From JAADHX01 sp964569385 (GTDB lineage: Bacteria; Actinomycetota; Acidimicrobiia; Acidimicrobiales; Poriferisodalaceae), in contig CAZMUM010000007.1 in NCBI GenBank assembly GCA_964569385.1, positions 61,444 to 125,443 on the forward strand: DNA of 64,000 nucleotides. Direction: 5' to 3'. Below, piece after piece: positions 9,113 to 17,612 of this stretch. How positions within the stretch are numbered: the first letter of the stretch is position 1; every line of letters begins with the position of its first letter. Position numbers and translations under genes: made by a program. The notes beneath the pieces are model-generated. The model was not told the origin of the DNA. It did not search any database and saw only the letters and a program-made list of their open reading frames with translations.

Positions 9113-9978
9113 AAGTAGTCGCCGCACTGGGCGACTTGATCGACGATGTAGTGGTCGAGCTATCCGAACCTCTGCGGCCCGCGACCGACACCGCGTCAAT
9201 CATCCGAAGAACCAGGGGCGGTAGCGCCGCTAACACCGCCGCGGCCGTTGTGGTTGCCGGCGGTAGCGGCCGGTTCATCGGCAACGTCGGATCGGACTGG
9301 GCTGGCGATGCGCTGCTCAGTCAGCTCACATCGGTCGGAGTCGACTTGGCGGTCAGCCGTTCCGGGCGCGTCGGCACCGTAGTTGCGGTCATCGACGAAC
9401 AGGGCGAACGTACCCTGCTAACCGACCGCGCCGCGGCGGCGTCGCTGGTCACGATGCCGAATGGCTGGGACAACCACCTCGGAGCGCTCCATGTTCCCGC
9501 CTATGCGCTGACTGCGGAGCCGCTGGCTGGCGTGGCCAAGACCGCGCTATGCGAAGCCGCGTCGCGTTCGGTTCTGACCAGCGTCGATGTGTCGGCGTTG
9601 CCCGTGATCGAGCAGTACGGAGCGGCGAAGCTGTTGTCCGACATCGATAGTTGGGATATCGACGTGGTGTTTGCGAACCAAGACGAAGCGGTGGCACTCG
9701 GTGTCATCGACTCCAGAAAGTCCCCGATCGGATCGACCATCATTGTCAAACAGGGCCGAGATCCGGCGGCGATACTCACCCCCGATAGCCGGGCAGACGT
9801 CGAGGCCGACGCGGTCGCGCTGGTACGAGACACTGTGGGTGCCGGTGACGCCTTTGCTGCTGGTGTACTTGTGGCGAGGTTAGATGGAGCCGACTGGATT
9901 GACGCGGTGCGTGTCGGCCATCGGCTTGGAGCGCTGGCCGTTGTCAGCAACGGCGCACTGACGGGAGCCGAACAATGA
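9109..9978 (+). CDS. psuK: PfkB-family sugar kinase, probable pseudouridine kinase
   Basis: A 289-residue ribokinase-fold kinase. The N-terminal part has the GGSAANTA substrate motif, and the C-terminal DTVGAGDAFAAG holds the anion hole and catalytic Asp. It is 4-base coupled (ATGA) to adenosine deaminase upstream and to psuG downstream. PfkB kinases next to PsuG phosphorylate pseudouridine to its 5'-phosphate, so the specific name rests on this neighbour rather than on residues. An adenosine or other nucleoside kinase is the alternative. Confidence 0.85.
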   Translation: MKVVAALGDLIDDVVVELSEPLRPATDTASIIRRTRGGSAANTAAAVVVAGGSGRFIGNVGSDWAGDALLSQLTSVGVDLAVSRSGRVGTVVAVIDEQGERTLLTDRAAAASLVTMPNGWDNHLGALHVPAYALTAEPLAGVAKTALCEAASRSVLTSVDVSALPVIEQYGAAKLLSDIDSWDIDVVFANQDEAVALGVIDSRKSPIGSTIIVKQGRDPAAILTPDSRADVEADAVALVRDTVGAGDAFAAGVLVARLDGADWIDAVRVGHRLGALAVVSNGALTGAEQ

Positions 9979-10898
9979 ACGAACCGAACCGGATTTCGGA
10001 GCTGTCGGTGCACCCCGAGGTTAAGAGCGCCCTGGCGGCTGGTGAGGCCGTCGTAGCGTTGGAGTCGACGATCTTTAGCAATCTTGGCCTACCTGCGCCC
10101 GATAATGCTCTCGCTTACGAACAATGCACCGGTGCCATCCGTGACGCCGGGGCTGTGCCCGCCCTGACTTGTGTTATCGACGGTGTGCCCAGGGTTGGCA
10201 TCGACCCAGACGAACTTGGTCGGGTACTTCAAGGTTCGTTAAAGGTCGCTGCTCGCGATTTGCCGGTGGCGGTTGGTCTTCAGTGGGATGTTGGCGTGAC
10301 CACAGTTTCGGCCAGCCTTGCGCTGGCGGCTTCGTCTGGCATCAGGGTCTTCGCCACAGGTGGCATCGGCGGTGTCCATCGAGGTAGCGAACTGACCGGC
10401 GACATCAGCGCCGACCTCGACGCGCTTGGGACCTATCCGGTGGCGTGTGTATGCGCCGGTGCCAAGGCCTTTCTGGATCTGCCCAGAACCCTTGAGTACC
10501 TCGAGACAGTCGGTGTGCCCGTTGTGGGGTTCGGAACTGATCGGTTTCCGGCGTTCTACACACGCGACGCTGGTTTAGCTGTTGCTTACTCGGTCGCCGA
10601 CGCCGCCGAAGGTGCGGCCATCGTCAGGGCCATGGCGGCCGTTAACCACCCGGGTGGTGTGCTGTTTGCCGTGCCGATTCCTGAAGCTGACCAGCTCGAC
10701 CCGGCGAAACTCGACCTGGCCCTCGAACAGGCACTGGTCGATGCTGCCGCTGCCAACATTGTTGGCCCCGCAGTCACTCCGTTCGTGCTTGGTCGAATCT
10801 TGGATGCGACAGAGGGCCGGTCGATTCCGGCCAATTTGTCGCTCGCAAGAAACAACGCCAGAGTGGCGGCCGAGATCGCCGTAGCGCTGAGCAACTGA
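9975..10898 (+). CDS. psuG: Pseudouridine-5'-phosphate glycosidase
   Basis: A 307-residue enzyme breaking the C-C glycosidic bond of pseudouridine 5'-phosphate to give uracil and ribose 5-phosphate. The family hallmark VALESTIFSNLGLPAPDN is at residues 20-37, followed by TGGIGGVHRG and GTDRFPAFY with the expected metal and phosphate site residues. Length is typical. It overlaps psuK by 4 bases, and the released uracil could feed Upp encoded 2 kb away. menE starts 13 bases after its stop, so the menaquinone gene may be read from the same transcript. Confidence 0.93.
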   Translation: MNEPNRISELSVHPEVKSALAAGEAVVALESTIFSNLGLPAPDNALAYEQCTGAIRDAGAVPALTCVIDGVPRVGIDPDELGRVLQGSLKVAARDLPVAVGLQWDVGVTTVSASLALAASSGIRVFATGGIGGVHRGSELTGDISADLDALGTYPVACVCAGAKAFLDLPRTLEYLETVGVPVVGFGTDRFPAFYTRDAGLAVAYSVADAAEGAAIVRAMAAVNHPGGVLFAVPIPEADQLDPAKLDLALEQALVDAAAANIVGPAVTPFVLGRILDATEGRSIPANLSLARNNARVAAEIAVALSN

Positions 10899-10911
10899 GC
10901 CAGGTTCGGCG

Positions 10912-12027
10912 ATGCATTCTCTAGTTGCTCTCGACCTTGCTGGTGGCCCCGGGTTTGTCGATGCGCTGCTTCGGGTGTGGGATAACGGCGATGCGGCTGC
11001 GCCCATCGATCAGCGCTTATCTAGTGATGCCAAGCGCCGAGTCGTCAAACAACTTGAAGCTAGCGTCGTGGTCGATGCTGCTGAGGAACATTCGGTCGAT
11101 GGCGGTACGCCGGTCGAGCCTGGCGATGCCCTTGTTGTGGCCACGAGCGGATCTTCTGGCGAGCCGAAAGGGGTGGTCTTGACCCACGACGCCGTTGCCG
11201 CGAGTGCCGCGGCTACATCGGACCGTCTTGGGGTCTCGGCCTCCGATCACTGGTTAGCGTGCCTACCACTTTCACACGTTGGCGGGTTGTCGGTGGTGAC
11301 TCGCGCCCTCGCCGTCGGCACCGAACTGACGGTAACTGCTGGTTTCGATGCCGACGAAGTTGCCGCGGCGGTGGCCAACGGGGCCAACTTGGTTTCGCTT
11401 GTGCCAGCGACACTTGATCGCGTGGATGCGTCGGTGTTTCGAACCATCGTGCTCGGGGGTTCGTCCATCCCTGTCGACCGTCCGTCGAACACCGTGGCTA
11501 CCTATGGCATGACCGAAACTGGCAGTGGTGTTGTGTACGACGGTTTAGCCCTAGATGGTGTTGATGTACGAGTGGTCCACCGCGAGATCCAGCTCCGCTG
11601 TCCGATGCTTCTGCGTTGTTATCGAGACGGGACCAACCCTCGTATCGAAGGCGGCTGGTTCCCAACCGGCGACTTTGGTCGGCTCGTTGATGGTCGGTTG
11701 TACGTCGACGGTCGGGCCGATGCGGTCATCATCACCGGTGGCGAGAATGTGTGGCCCGAACCAGTCGAGGCGGTGCTGAAGACACATGCGGCCGTTGACG
11801 ATGTGGCGGTGCTTGGCCGAGCTGATCCCGAATGGGGCGAACGGGTCGTTGCCCTGTTGGTCGTGGCGCCAGACTCAACCGCCCCACTCCTAGCCGATGT
11901 CCGCGATCACGTGAAGGCTGAACTGCCGGCCTGGTGTGCCCCTCAGGAACTCCACGTCGTCAAGTCGTTACCTCGTACCGCTATTGGCAAACTTCAGCGA
12001 GGCCGGTTGCCGAGCAAGCTCAGGTAG
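10912..12027 (+). CDS. menE: o-Succinylbenzoate-CoA ligase (short acyl-adenylate-forming enzyme)
   Basis: A 371-residue AMP-forming ligase. The P-loop motif TSGSSGEPKGVVLTH, the YGMTETGSG motif, TGDFGRLVDGRLYVDGR and the C-terminal Lys in RTAIGKLQRG are all present. At this length it lacks much of the usual N-terminal domain, as actinobacterial MenE proteins often do. It activates o-succinylbenzoate in menaquinone synthesis. Function is supported by menC, menH, menD and menF directly opposite; the two converging genes menE and menC overlap by 8 bases. It is the only men gene here on the forward strand, 13 bases behind psuG. Confidence 0.88.
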   Translation: MHSLVALDLAGGPGFVDALLRVWDNGDAAAPIDQRLSSDAKRRVVKQLEASVVVDAAEEHSVDGGTPVEPGDALVVATSGSSGEPKGVVLTHDAVAASAAATSDRLGVSASDHWLACLPLSHVGGLSVVTRALAVGTELTVTAGFDADEVAAAVANGANLVSLVPATLDRVDASVFRTIVLGGSSIPVDRPSNTVATYGMTETGSGVVYDGLALDGVDVRVVHREIQLRCPMLLRCYRDGTNPRIEGGWFPTGDFGRLVDGRLYVDGRADAVIITGGENVWPEPVEAVLKTHAAVDDVAVLGRADPEWGERVVALLVVAPDSTAPLLADVRDHVKAELPAWCAPQELHVVKSLPRTAIGKLQRGRLPSKLR

Positions 12028-13012
12028 GCGGAAGGACCCCTAGACCCGGTCCAGGCGGCAGGTCGATCGATCCGTCAAAGGGCACCAGCGAAGGCGGAAA
12101 CGCAACCTGGATGGCATCCGCCGTTCCGAGACCGTGGGGCCCGGCATCACCACATGCCGCGGCAACGTGAGCCGCTGCGGCAAGGCCGACGGGCCCGTCG
12201 AAGAACGAGGTGATGATCACTCTTAGGCCCCTGCTCCTGGCTGCTCGGGCTAGCTGCACCGTTGCGATGGGGCCTCCACAAACGGCCGGCTTGAGCACAA
12301 CAGCGGCTAAGCCTTCGCTGTCGATCCAACGGTCGGCATCGGCGGCGCTGCCGAGAGTCTCATCGAGCGCGAGCGGTATACCTCGGCGTTCAAGGGCGGC
12401 GATGTCGTGAGGGTTAGCCGTGGGTTCCTCGACCATCGAGATGTCGAACGGGGCGACCGAATCGAGGAACTGGTCGGCTTCGTCGAACGTGAATCCCTGG
12501 TTGGCGTCGAGCCGAAGCTCGGTGCCAGGTCCGATGGCCGAGCGTGCGGCGGCCACGCGTCGGAAGTCAGCGGCTACCGAAGCGAATCCGACTTTGAGTT
12601 TCACCGCGCCGTATCCGGATTCGATGGCAGACCGGCACGCGGCTGCTACGTCGTCTGCGTCGTTTGAGCCGACGGTCGCATTCACCGCAATCTTCGTGGG
12701 CACATCGCGGCCGGCTAGGTATTCACCCAAAGGGACGTCGCTGATTCTGGCGCTTAGGTCGTTTCGGGCGGCATCGATGACCGATGCCGCCAGGTCGGTG
12801 ACCCAACCACCGTCGGCGGCGGTTTGGATCTGAACTTCGATGTCGTCGAGGTCTAGCGGTAGGCCGAAACCCGGTAGGGGTGCGACTTCGGTCCACCCAA
12901 CTAGTCCGTTGCTTCGGACGCCGACAAACAGAACGTGACGCTCATGAATGGTTCCATGGGCGGTTCTGATCGGCGTTGAAACTGGGTAGGTGGCCCGACG
13001 GAACTCGATCAT
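12020..13012 (-). CDS. menC: o-Succinylbenzoate synthase
   Basis: A 330-residue enolase-superfamily dehydratase acting on SHCHC. The catalytic Lys motif is VKLKVGF, the metal ligands are in LRLDANQGF and MVEEPT, and the second Lys lies in VVLKPAVCGG; these define the OSB-synthase subgroup. It follows menH by 24 bases at the end of the reverse-strand menF-menD-menH-menC operon. It converges on menE, with an 8-base overlap, so transcription from the two sides meets here. Confidence 0.92.
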   Translation of the reverse strand: MIEFRRATYPVSTPIRTAHGTIHERHVLFVGVRSNGLVGWTEVAPLPGFGLPLDLDDIEVQIQTAADGGWVTDLAASVIDAARNDLSARISDVPLGEYLAGRDVPTKIAVNATVGSNDADDVAAACRSAIESGYGAVKLKVGFASVAADFRRVAAARSAIGPGTELRLDANQGFTFDEADQFLDSVAPFDISMVEEPTANPHDIAALERRGIPLALDETLGSAADADRWIDSEGLAAVVLKPAVCGGPIATVQLARAARSRGLRVIITSFFDGPVGLAAAAHVAAACGDAGPHGLGTADAIQVAFPPSLVPFDGSIDLPPGPGLGVLPPT

Positions 13013-13036
13013 TGGTTGGTCGGCATGGCGGATTGC

Positions 13037-13870
13037 TCAGCGGCCCATGAACTTGGTTATGGCCCCAGCCGTAGCATCAGGACGTTCTAGGTGTACCGCG
13101 TGCCCTGCACCTCCCGCAGGCGCGACCCGGCAGTTGGGAATAGCGCTAGCCATCTCCGACGCGATGGCGCGGAACTTGGCGTCGTGCTCGCCTACCACCA
13201 GTTGCACGGGCATGCTCAGCTGAGCTAGATGATCGTGTAGGGCAGGCATAGCGCCGGTGCTGCAGCCGATCAAAGATGCTGCGAGACCACTCGCGTCGCC
13301 GGTCAATCGTTGCTTTCTCGAAGCGTCCCAACCCTCGGGGCCTAGCGCGGTTTTGAGGCTGTCCCACATTGGTAGGCCCATCCAGTAGTCGATGAAAGGC
13401 TCCAAGCCTTCGACCAGTAGCTGATGGGCGAGTTTCATGTCGGCTACGACTCGTTTGCGCCGTTCGGATTCGGTGGCAAGGCCGGGGGATGGGCTAATGA
13501 GAGACATGGACCGAACAAGCTCGGGATGAGCTATGGCGAGACTCAAAGCCACTCGACTTCCCATCGAGTACCCCACCAGATCGACCGGTCCTTTGCCGTG
13601 GGTTTCGATGACGCGACGCACCTGTTCGACGTGGGCCGACATTGTGTAGGCATCTCCGTCGGCGGGCGAGTCGCTATTGCCGTGCCCGACGAAGTCGATT
13701 GTCATGCGTCGGTTGCGGCCGGGCCCGGAGGCCTCGGCTAGTCGATCGGCGAGATCGACGACGGTTGTTGTGTCGCCTGTGAAACCGTGAAGGACTACAA
13801 CCGGACGTCCTTCGCCGACGTCGTCGTAGGCGATGTTGACGCCGTCGATGCTGATTGATCTGTTGGTCAC
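13037..13870 (-). CDS. menH: SHCHC synthase-like alpha/beta hydrolase
   Basis: A 277-residue alpha/beta-hydrolase with the oxyanion motif VVLHGFTGD, the nucleophile elbow GYSMGSR with Ser, a late Asp in VVGEHDAKF and a catalytic His in GAGHAVHLE. MenH eliminates pyruvate from the MenD product to give SHCHC. Its start overlaps the menD stop by 4 bases (ATGA), and menC follows by 24 bases, so the operon position supports the name even though the fold itself is generic. Confidence 0.88.
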   Translation of the reverse strand: MTNRSISIDGVNIAYDDVGEGRPVVVLHGFTGDTTTVVDLADRLAEASGPGRNRRMTIDFVGHGNSDSPADGDAYTMSAHVEQVRRVIETHGKGPVDLVGYSMGSRVALSLAIAHPELVRSMSLISPSPGLATESERRKRVVADMKLAHQLLVEGLEPFIDYWMGLPMWDSLKTALGPEGWDASRKQRLTGDASGLAASLIGCSTGAMPALHDHLAQLSMPVQLVVGEHDAKFRAIASEMASAIPNCRVAPAGGAGHAVHLERPDATAGAITKFMGR

Positions 13871-15573
13871 TTGAGTTCCGTGCGTATGGCGAGTGCTTGG
13901 CCGACCATCTCGGTGATGCGGCGATGTTGATCGAGGTTGGCTTCGCGGTCTACAACAACCTCTATGAGATCGGTACCGACCGTACCGACTGCGCCGGCCA
14001 TGAACTCGGTTAGTTCTTTGGCCGTTGTGGCGAGTTGATGTCGTACACCGGGTAACGAGTCGTAGACGGTGCCGTGGGGGGTGTGGAAGATCTCGTTGAA
14101 GTTCACGTCGTCGTGCGATGCGATTGGCAAGAAGGAGAAGATTCCGCCACCGTCGTTGTTCACCATAACAATGGTGAGATCAATATCGCGCCGAGCGGCG
14201 TCGATGAGTCCACCGATGTCGTGGACGGTGGCGATGTCGCCAATCAGCAGAACTACCGGTCTGCCCGTACGAGCCGCGCCGGCTGCCGATGAGACGACCC
14301 CATCGATGCCGCTTGCACCACGATTGCCCAACGTAAGTGGGACCACCGTCCGCTTGACGGCAAAGGAGTCTAAGTCGCGGACAGGCATCGAGTTCGAAAC
14401 GTAGAACACGCCGTGGTCGGGTGTGTTGGCGTATGACAACCGGGCGACAGCGGCCTCTAGGAGTGGTCCGGAGTCGAGTTCGGCACTGATGATTTCACTT
14501 GCTCTAGCGTCAGCGCTTGTCCAGGTGTTGGTCCAGTCGGTTGCGCCTCGATCGAGCCCAGTTTCGGATTGGGCCGAGAACAGATCGAGCACCGTCTGAC
14601 GAACCACGGTGCCGCCTAAGAAGGTGGCGTCGTTCCATCGTTCGTCTGGATCGATTACCAGATGGTGAGCCGGTTTGGTCCGCTCTAGCCAAAGCCGCAG
14701 TGGTTTGCTGGTTGGTGAGTTGCCGAGGCGAACTACGACGTCTGGTGGGTTCGCATCGGCAAACGATGCGTGCTTCAGTAGGTGATCGGCGTTCTCAAGT
14801 ACAAAGTCACTGTCGCGCCGCAGTTGCGATATCGGCTCGGCAATGATCGGCCAACCTGATCGCTTCGAAAAGGCGAGGACTTCATCGGCACCGTCGAGGG
14901 AACCAGGCGTGGGGCCGGCAACGATGATGCCTCGGGGATATTCGCGGGCGAGGTCATCGAGAATCGAGCCGTCCGCGGGCGAGTGGGCCGGTTGAGCGAT
15001 GGTTAAGACGGTCGCAGCGGCCACGTTGGGTCGGCCTGCGGTTGGTTCCAGTGGTTCGCGGAATGGCCAATTGAGATGAACCGGGCCAGGCCGGGGAACC
15101 ACGGCCGCGTCAATGGCGCGCACGACAGCTAACCGATGTGCTTTCGCGTCGACTTCGCCAGCAACGGCCAACTCGGCGAAGTGGCGGACGTGACCGCCAA
15201 AGAGGTTAACCTGGTTGATCGTCTGACCGGCTCCGATTTCGCGAAGCTCTGGTGGTCGGTCGGCGGTGAACACTAGAAGAGACACGCCCGTGTAGTGAGC
15301 CTCGATGACGGCGGGAAGGTAGTTGGCCGCCGCGGTTCCGGAGGTACAGATCAACACCACCGGACGGCTCGTCACCCGTGCCAAGCCGAGAGCGTGGAAC
15401 CCGGCGGAGCGTTCGTCGAGGTGCATCGACGTCTCAAGCGAGGTGTTCCAGCGTGCGGCAACGGTCAGCGGTGCCGAACGCGACCCTGGCGATGCGACTA
15501 CATGGGTGATGCCGTGGGCCACGAGTTCGGCCATGGCCCCACACGTTGCCTCGTAAACCGGGTCTGAGGTCAT
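13867..15573 (-). CDS. menD: SEPHCHC synthase (ThDP-dependent)
   Basis: A 568-residue thiamine-diphosphate enzyme adding the succinic semialdehyde unit of 2-oxoglutarate to isochorismate. The N-terminal SPGSRSAPLTVAA and CTSGTAAANYLPAV (pyrimidine domain, about residues 30-80) and the C-terminal GDIATVHDIGGL...NNDGGGIFSFLP ThDP-Mg motif are clear. ATG 15573 is chosen because it starts the family's conserved N-terminus and overlaps the menF stop as ATGA; a longer frame extends to 15801 but would run through menF. Coupling with menF and menH suggests co-translation of the three enzymes. Confidence 0.93.
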   Translation of the reverse strand: MTSDPVYEATCGAMAELVAHGITHVVASPGSRSAPLTVAARWNTSLETSMHLDERSAGFHALGLARVTSRPVVLICTSGTAAANYLPAVIEAHYTGVSLLVFTADRPPELREIGAGQTINQVNLFGGHVRHFAELAVAGEVDAKAHRLAVVRAIDAAVVPRPGPVHLNWPFREPLEPTAGRPNVAAATVLTIAQPAHSPADGSILDDLAREYPRGIIVAGPTPGSLDGADEVLAFSKRSGWPIIAEPISQLRRDSDFVLENADHLLKHASFADANPPDVVVRLGNSPTSKPLRLWLERTKPAHHLVIDPDERWNDATFLGGTVVRQTVLDLFSAQSETGLDRGATDWTNTWTSADARASEIISAELDSGPLLEAAVARLSYANTPDHGVFYVSNSMPVRDLDSFAVKRTVVPLTLGNRGASGIDGVVSSAAGAARTGRPVVLLIGDIATVHDIGGLIDAARRDIDLTIVMVNNDGGGIFSFLPIASHDDVNFNEIFHTPHGTVYDSLPGVRHQLATTAKELTEFMAGAVGTVGTDLIEVVVDREANLDQHRRITEMVGQALAIRTELK

Positions 15574-17537
15574 TGGCCTATCGCTCCAAGCAGCGCGCCG
15601 AACTTGGTGAACGTCTCGTCTAGCTCGGCTTGGGGTTCGGACTCTCCGACGATGCCACAGCCAGCGAACAACAGAGTGCGATCGGGCCCATGAAGCCCCG
15701 ATCGAAGGCCAACTCTGAACTCTCCGTTTCCGTCGATGTCGGTCCAGCCAACCGGCGCTGCATACCAGCCGCGGTCTAGGTTCTCGTGGTCGCGAATCCA
15801 CTCGACGGCTGCTTCGTTCGGTGTCCCGCCAACTGCTGGTGTGGGGTGGAGCAGTTCGACTAGGTCGATGATGCTGGTTGTGGCCGAGTCTCGATGTCCG
15901 ACAATCGGCGTGTACAGGTGCTGGATACCAGGCAGTTTCAGCACATCGGTCGGGGGCGATTCGTCGAGGGTTGTACCCGCAGCCAACAGGTTTGCCTGGA
16001 TCGATTCGATGACCAGCTTGTGTTCGTGTTGCTCCTTGGTCGAGGTGCGTAGTTCGTCGGCGAGTGCGTCGTCGGTCGCGGTATCGTCACTTCGAGCGCG
16101 AGTGCCGGCCATGGCGGCAACCTCGACCGTGTCGCCGGTGACTCGCACAAGCACTTCAGGTGACGCACCGAAGAAGGTTCGTGAGCCTTCACCGCGGGCA
16201 AACACGGCACACGTCGGGAACCGATCACGCAAGAGTGAGAGCCACGCTCCGAGCGGAACGTCGCCGTTGACGGCGATTGTCCTGGCCAAGACGACCTTGT
16301 CGAAATGGCCATCGTTGATGTCGGCTACGGCCTCGGCGACGATGGCCTTGTAGTGATCGCGGGTCTTGTCTTCGATCGTGATGTCTAGCGGGGGAAGTTC
16401 TATAACCCCGCGATGTTGGGCGGCTTCGACCATTGTCTGGGCGTGTTCGAGACGCACCCTGGCCCGATCACGGTCCGGCCCGAAAGCCATTGCCACTAGA
16501 CGGCCATCTCGTCTGACAATTTGGGTAGCGGGAACGATAAGACGCCCATTTCTGAACTTCGACCACGGCAGGGTTGTGGGCTTGTCCCTGTCGAACGCCA
16601 ACCCGCCGACGACGACCGCTGGCGTGGGTGTTGGTGGCATAGACGACCGCACCCGATCTATGAACGCCGAGGCCGAACTGCCGGTGTCTGGGCTCCACGA
16701 GTCGATTTCGCCCCATGCGATGATGCCGAGTTGATCACCAGGCTGAAGCCACAGGAAACGGTGATCGTCTCGTACGAACCTTCCGACCGCCACCAGGTCA
16801 AGCGGCTCGGACAACTCGACCCACTCGCAAAAGATCGTTGTTGGCTCCGCGCTGCGATCGAGATCGTCGTCGGGCACATGGTCCAACATCTCGTTGTCGA
16901 CTAGGCGGCTGCTGGCCCGCTCGATCAGTGTCCGTTTGAAGTGGAGCGAAACTAGGTCGCTGGCCGCGGGAACGAGTTTGGCGATTAGCTGGCCCTGTTC
17001 CTCGGGCGACCCTTCAGGAAGATGACGACGGAAGACCTCGATGGCATCGTCGATGACGTCGCTGATGTTGGCGGCATGGCGCAGCGCGATCGGTGCCAAC
17101 TCGTCGGCAGGAAGCCCGGCATCGAGCAAAGCCGCGGCGCTGCTTAACATCGTGACCGCATCGTCCTGGTACTGCCCCGGATTGTCGGGGCTCTCGGCGA
17201 TGAGGCCGGCATCGATGGCCAACAGCACGAGATCGCGCTGCACCCCAGAGGTTTCGGCTAATTGGTCGACCGTTCTGGTGTTGTCCGATCCTTGGGCCTC
17301 CAAGGCCCGCAGGCGGGGGTCGGAGTCGCTGGCAATTAGGCGCCGAATCTGCGCGAGAGTGAACCCGTCGCCGCTAAGTCGCCGTATCTCGGCCAGGCGG
17401 TCGAGGTGCGAAGAGTCGTACACGGCCGTCCGGCCCTCACGTCTTGGGGCGTGCAGTAACCCGAGCTTGCGGTAATACCTGACAGTGTCGACGGACAAGC
17501 CCGCTTCAGAGGCAACGTCTTCAACTCGTAGAGCCAT
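15570..17537 (-). CDS. menF: MerR-type regulator fused to isochorismate synthase
   Basis: A single 655-residue frame holds two complete modules. Residues 3-69 are a MerR winged helix (DVASEAGLSVDTVRYYRKLG with the RLSGDGFTLAQIRRL second wing/helix), and 88-212 match the long helical region that follows the HTH in many actinobacterial MerR proteins. Residues 225-655 are a chorismate-utilising enzyme: FDKVVLAR with the base K414, AGTRARS, EHKLVIES, HPTPAVGGTP and GCGIVGES, the isochorismate synthase pattern. It makes isochorismate for menD, to which it is coupled (ATGA). Stand-alone menF proteins lack the N-terminal 215 residues. An internal ATG (residue 217) could also start a free enzyme. The promoter in front has MerR geometry, suggesting self-regulation. 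Confidence 0.9.
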   Translation of the reverse strand: MALRVEDVASEAGLSVDTVRYYRKLGLLHAPRREGRTAVYDSSHLDRLAEIRRLSGDGFTLAQIRRLIASDSDPRLRALEAQGSDNTRTVDQLAETSGVQRDLVLLAIDAGLIAESPDNPGQYQDDAVTMLSSAAALLDAGLPADELAPIALRHAANISDVIDDAIEVFRRHLPEGSPEEQGQLIAKLVPAASDLVSLHFKRTLIERASSRLVDNEMLDHVPDDDLDRSAEPTTIFCEWVELSEPLDLVAVGRFVRDDHRFLWLQPGDQLGIIAWGEIDSWSPDTGSSASAFIDRVRSSMPPTPTPAVVVGGLAFDRDKPTTLPWSKFRNGRLIVPATQIVRRDGRLVAMAFGPDRDRARVRLEHAQTMVEAAQHRGVIELPPLDITIEDKTRDHYKAIVAEAVADINDGHFDKVVLARTIAVNGDVPLGAWLSLLRDRFPTCAVFARGEGSRTFFGASPEVLVRVTGDTVEVAAMAGTRARSDDTATDDALADELRTSTKEQHEHKLVIESIQANLLAAGTTLDESPPTDVLKLPGIQHLYTPIVGHRDSATTSIIDLVELLHPTPAVGGTPNEAAVEWIRDHENLDRGWYAAPVGWTDIDGNGEFRVGLRSGLHGPDRTLLFAGCGIVGESEPQAELDETFTKFGALLGAIGQ

Positions 17538-17543
17538 GACACC

Positions 17544-17574
17544 ATTATCGGAGTAATTACTCCCAGAGTGACAA
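17544..17574 (-). promoter_or_regulatory. MerR-type promoter of the men operon with 19-bp spacer and dyad operator
   Basis: Read on the reverse strand, TTGTCA (17574-17569) is followed by a spacer of exactly 19 bases and then GATAAT (17549-17544). The spacer contains the perfect 14-base palindrome GGAGTAATTACTCC (17550-17563). An overlong 19-bp spacer carrying a dyad is the classic layout of promoters activated by MerR proteins. Only 6 bases separate the -10 box from the menF ATG, so the transcript would start at or next to the A of ATG (leaderless). The natural binder is the MerR module encoded immediately downstream. Confidence 0.82.
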
Positions 17575-17612
17575 CTCTCAGCGATGTTTGTTGATCCGTC
17601 GATTTCGACAGG

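Noticed and set aside
13867..15801. Extended menD start at 15801
   Set aside because: The added 76 residues are the shadow of menF; ATG 15573 forms the ATGA coupling and begins the conserved sequence.
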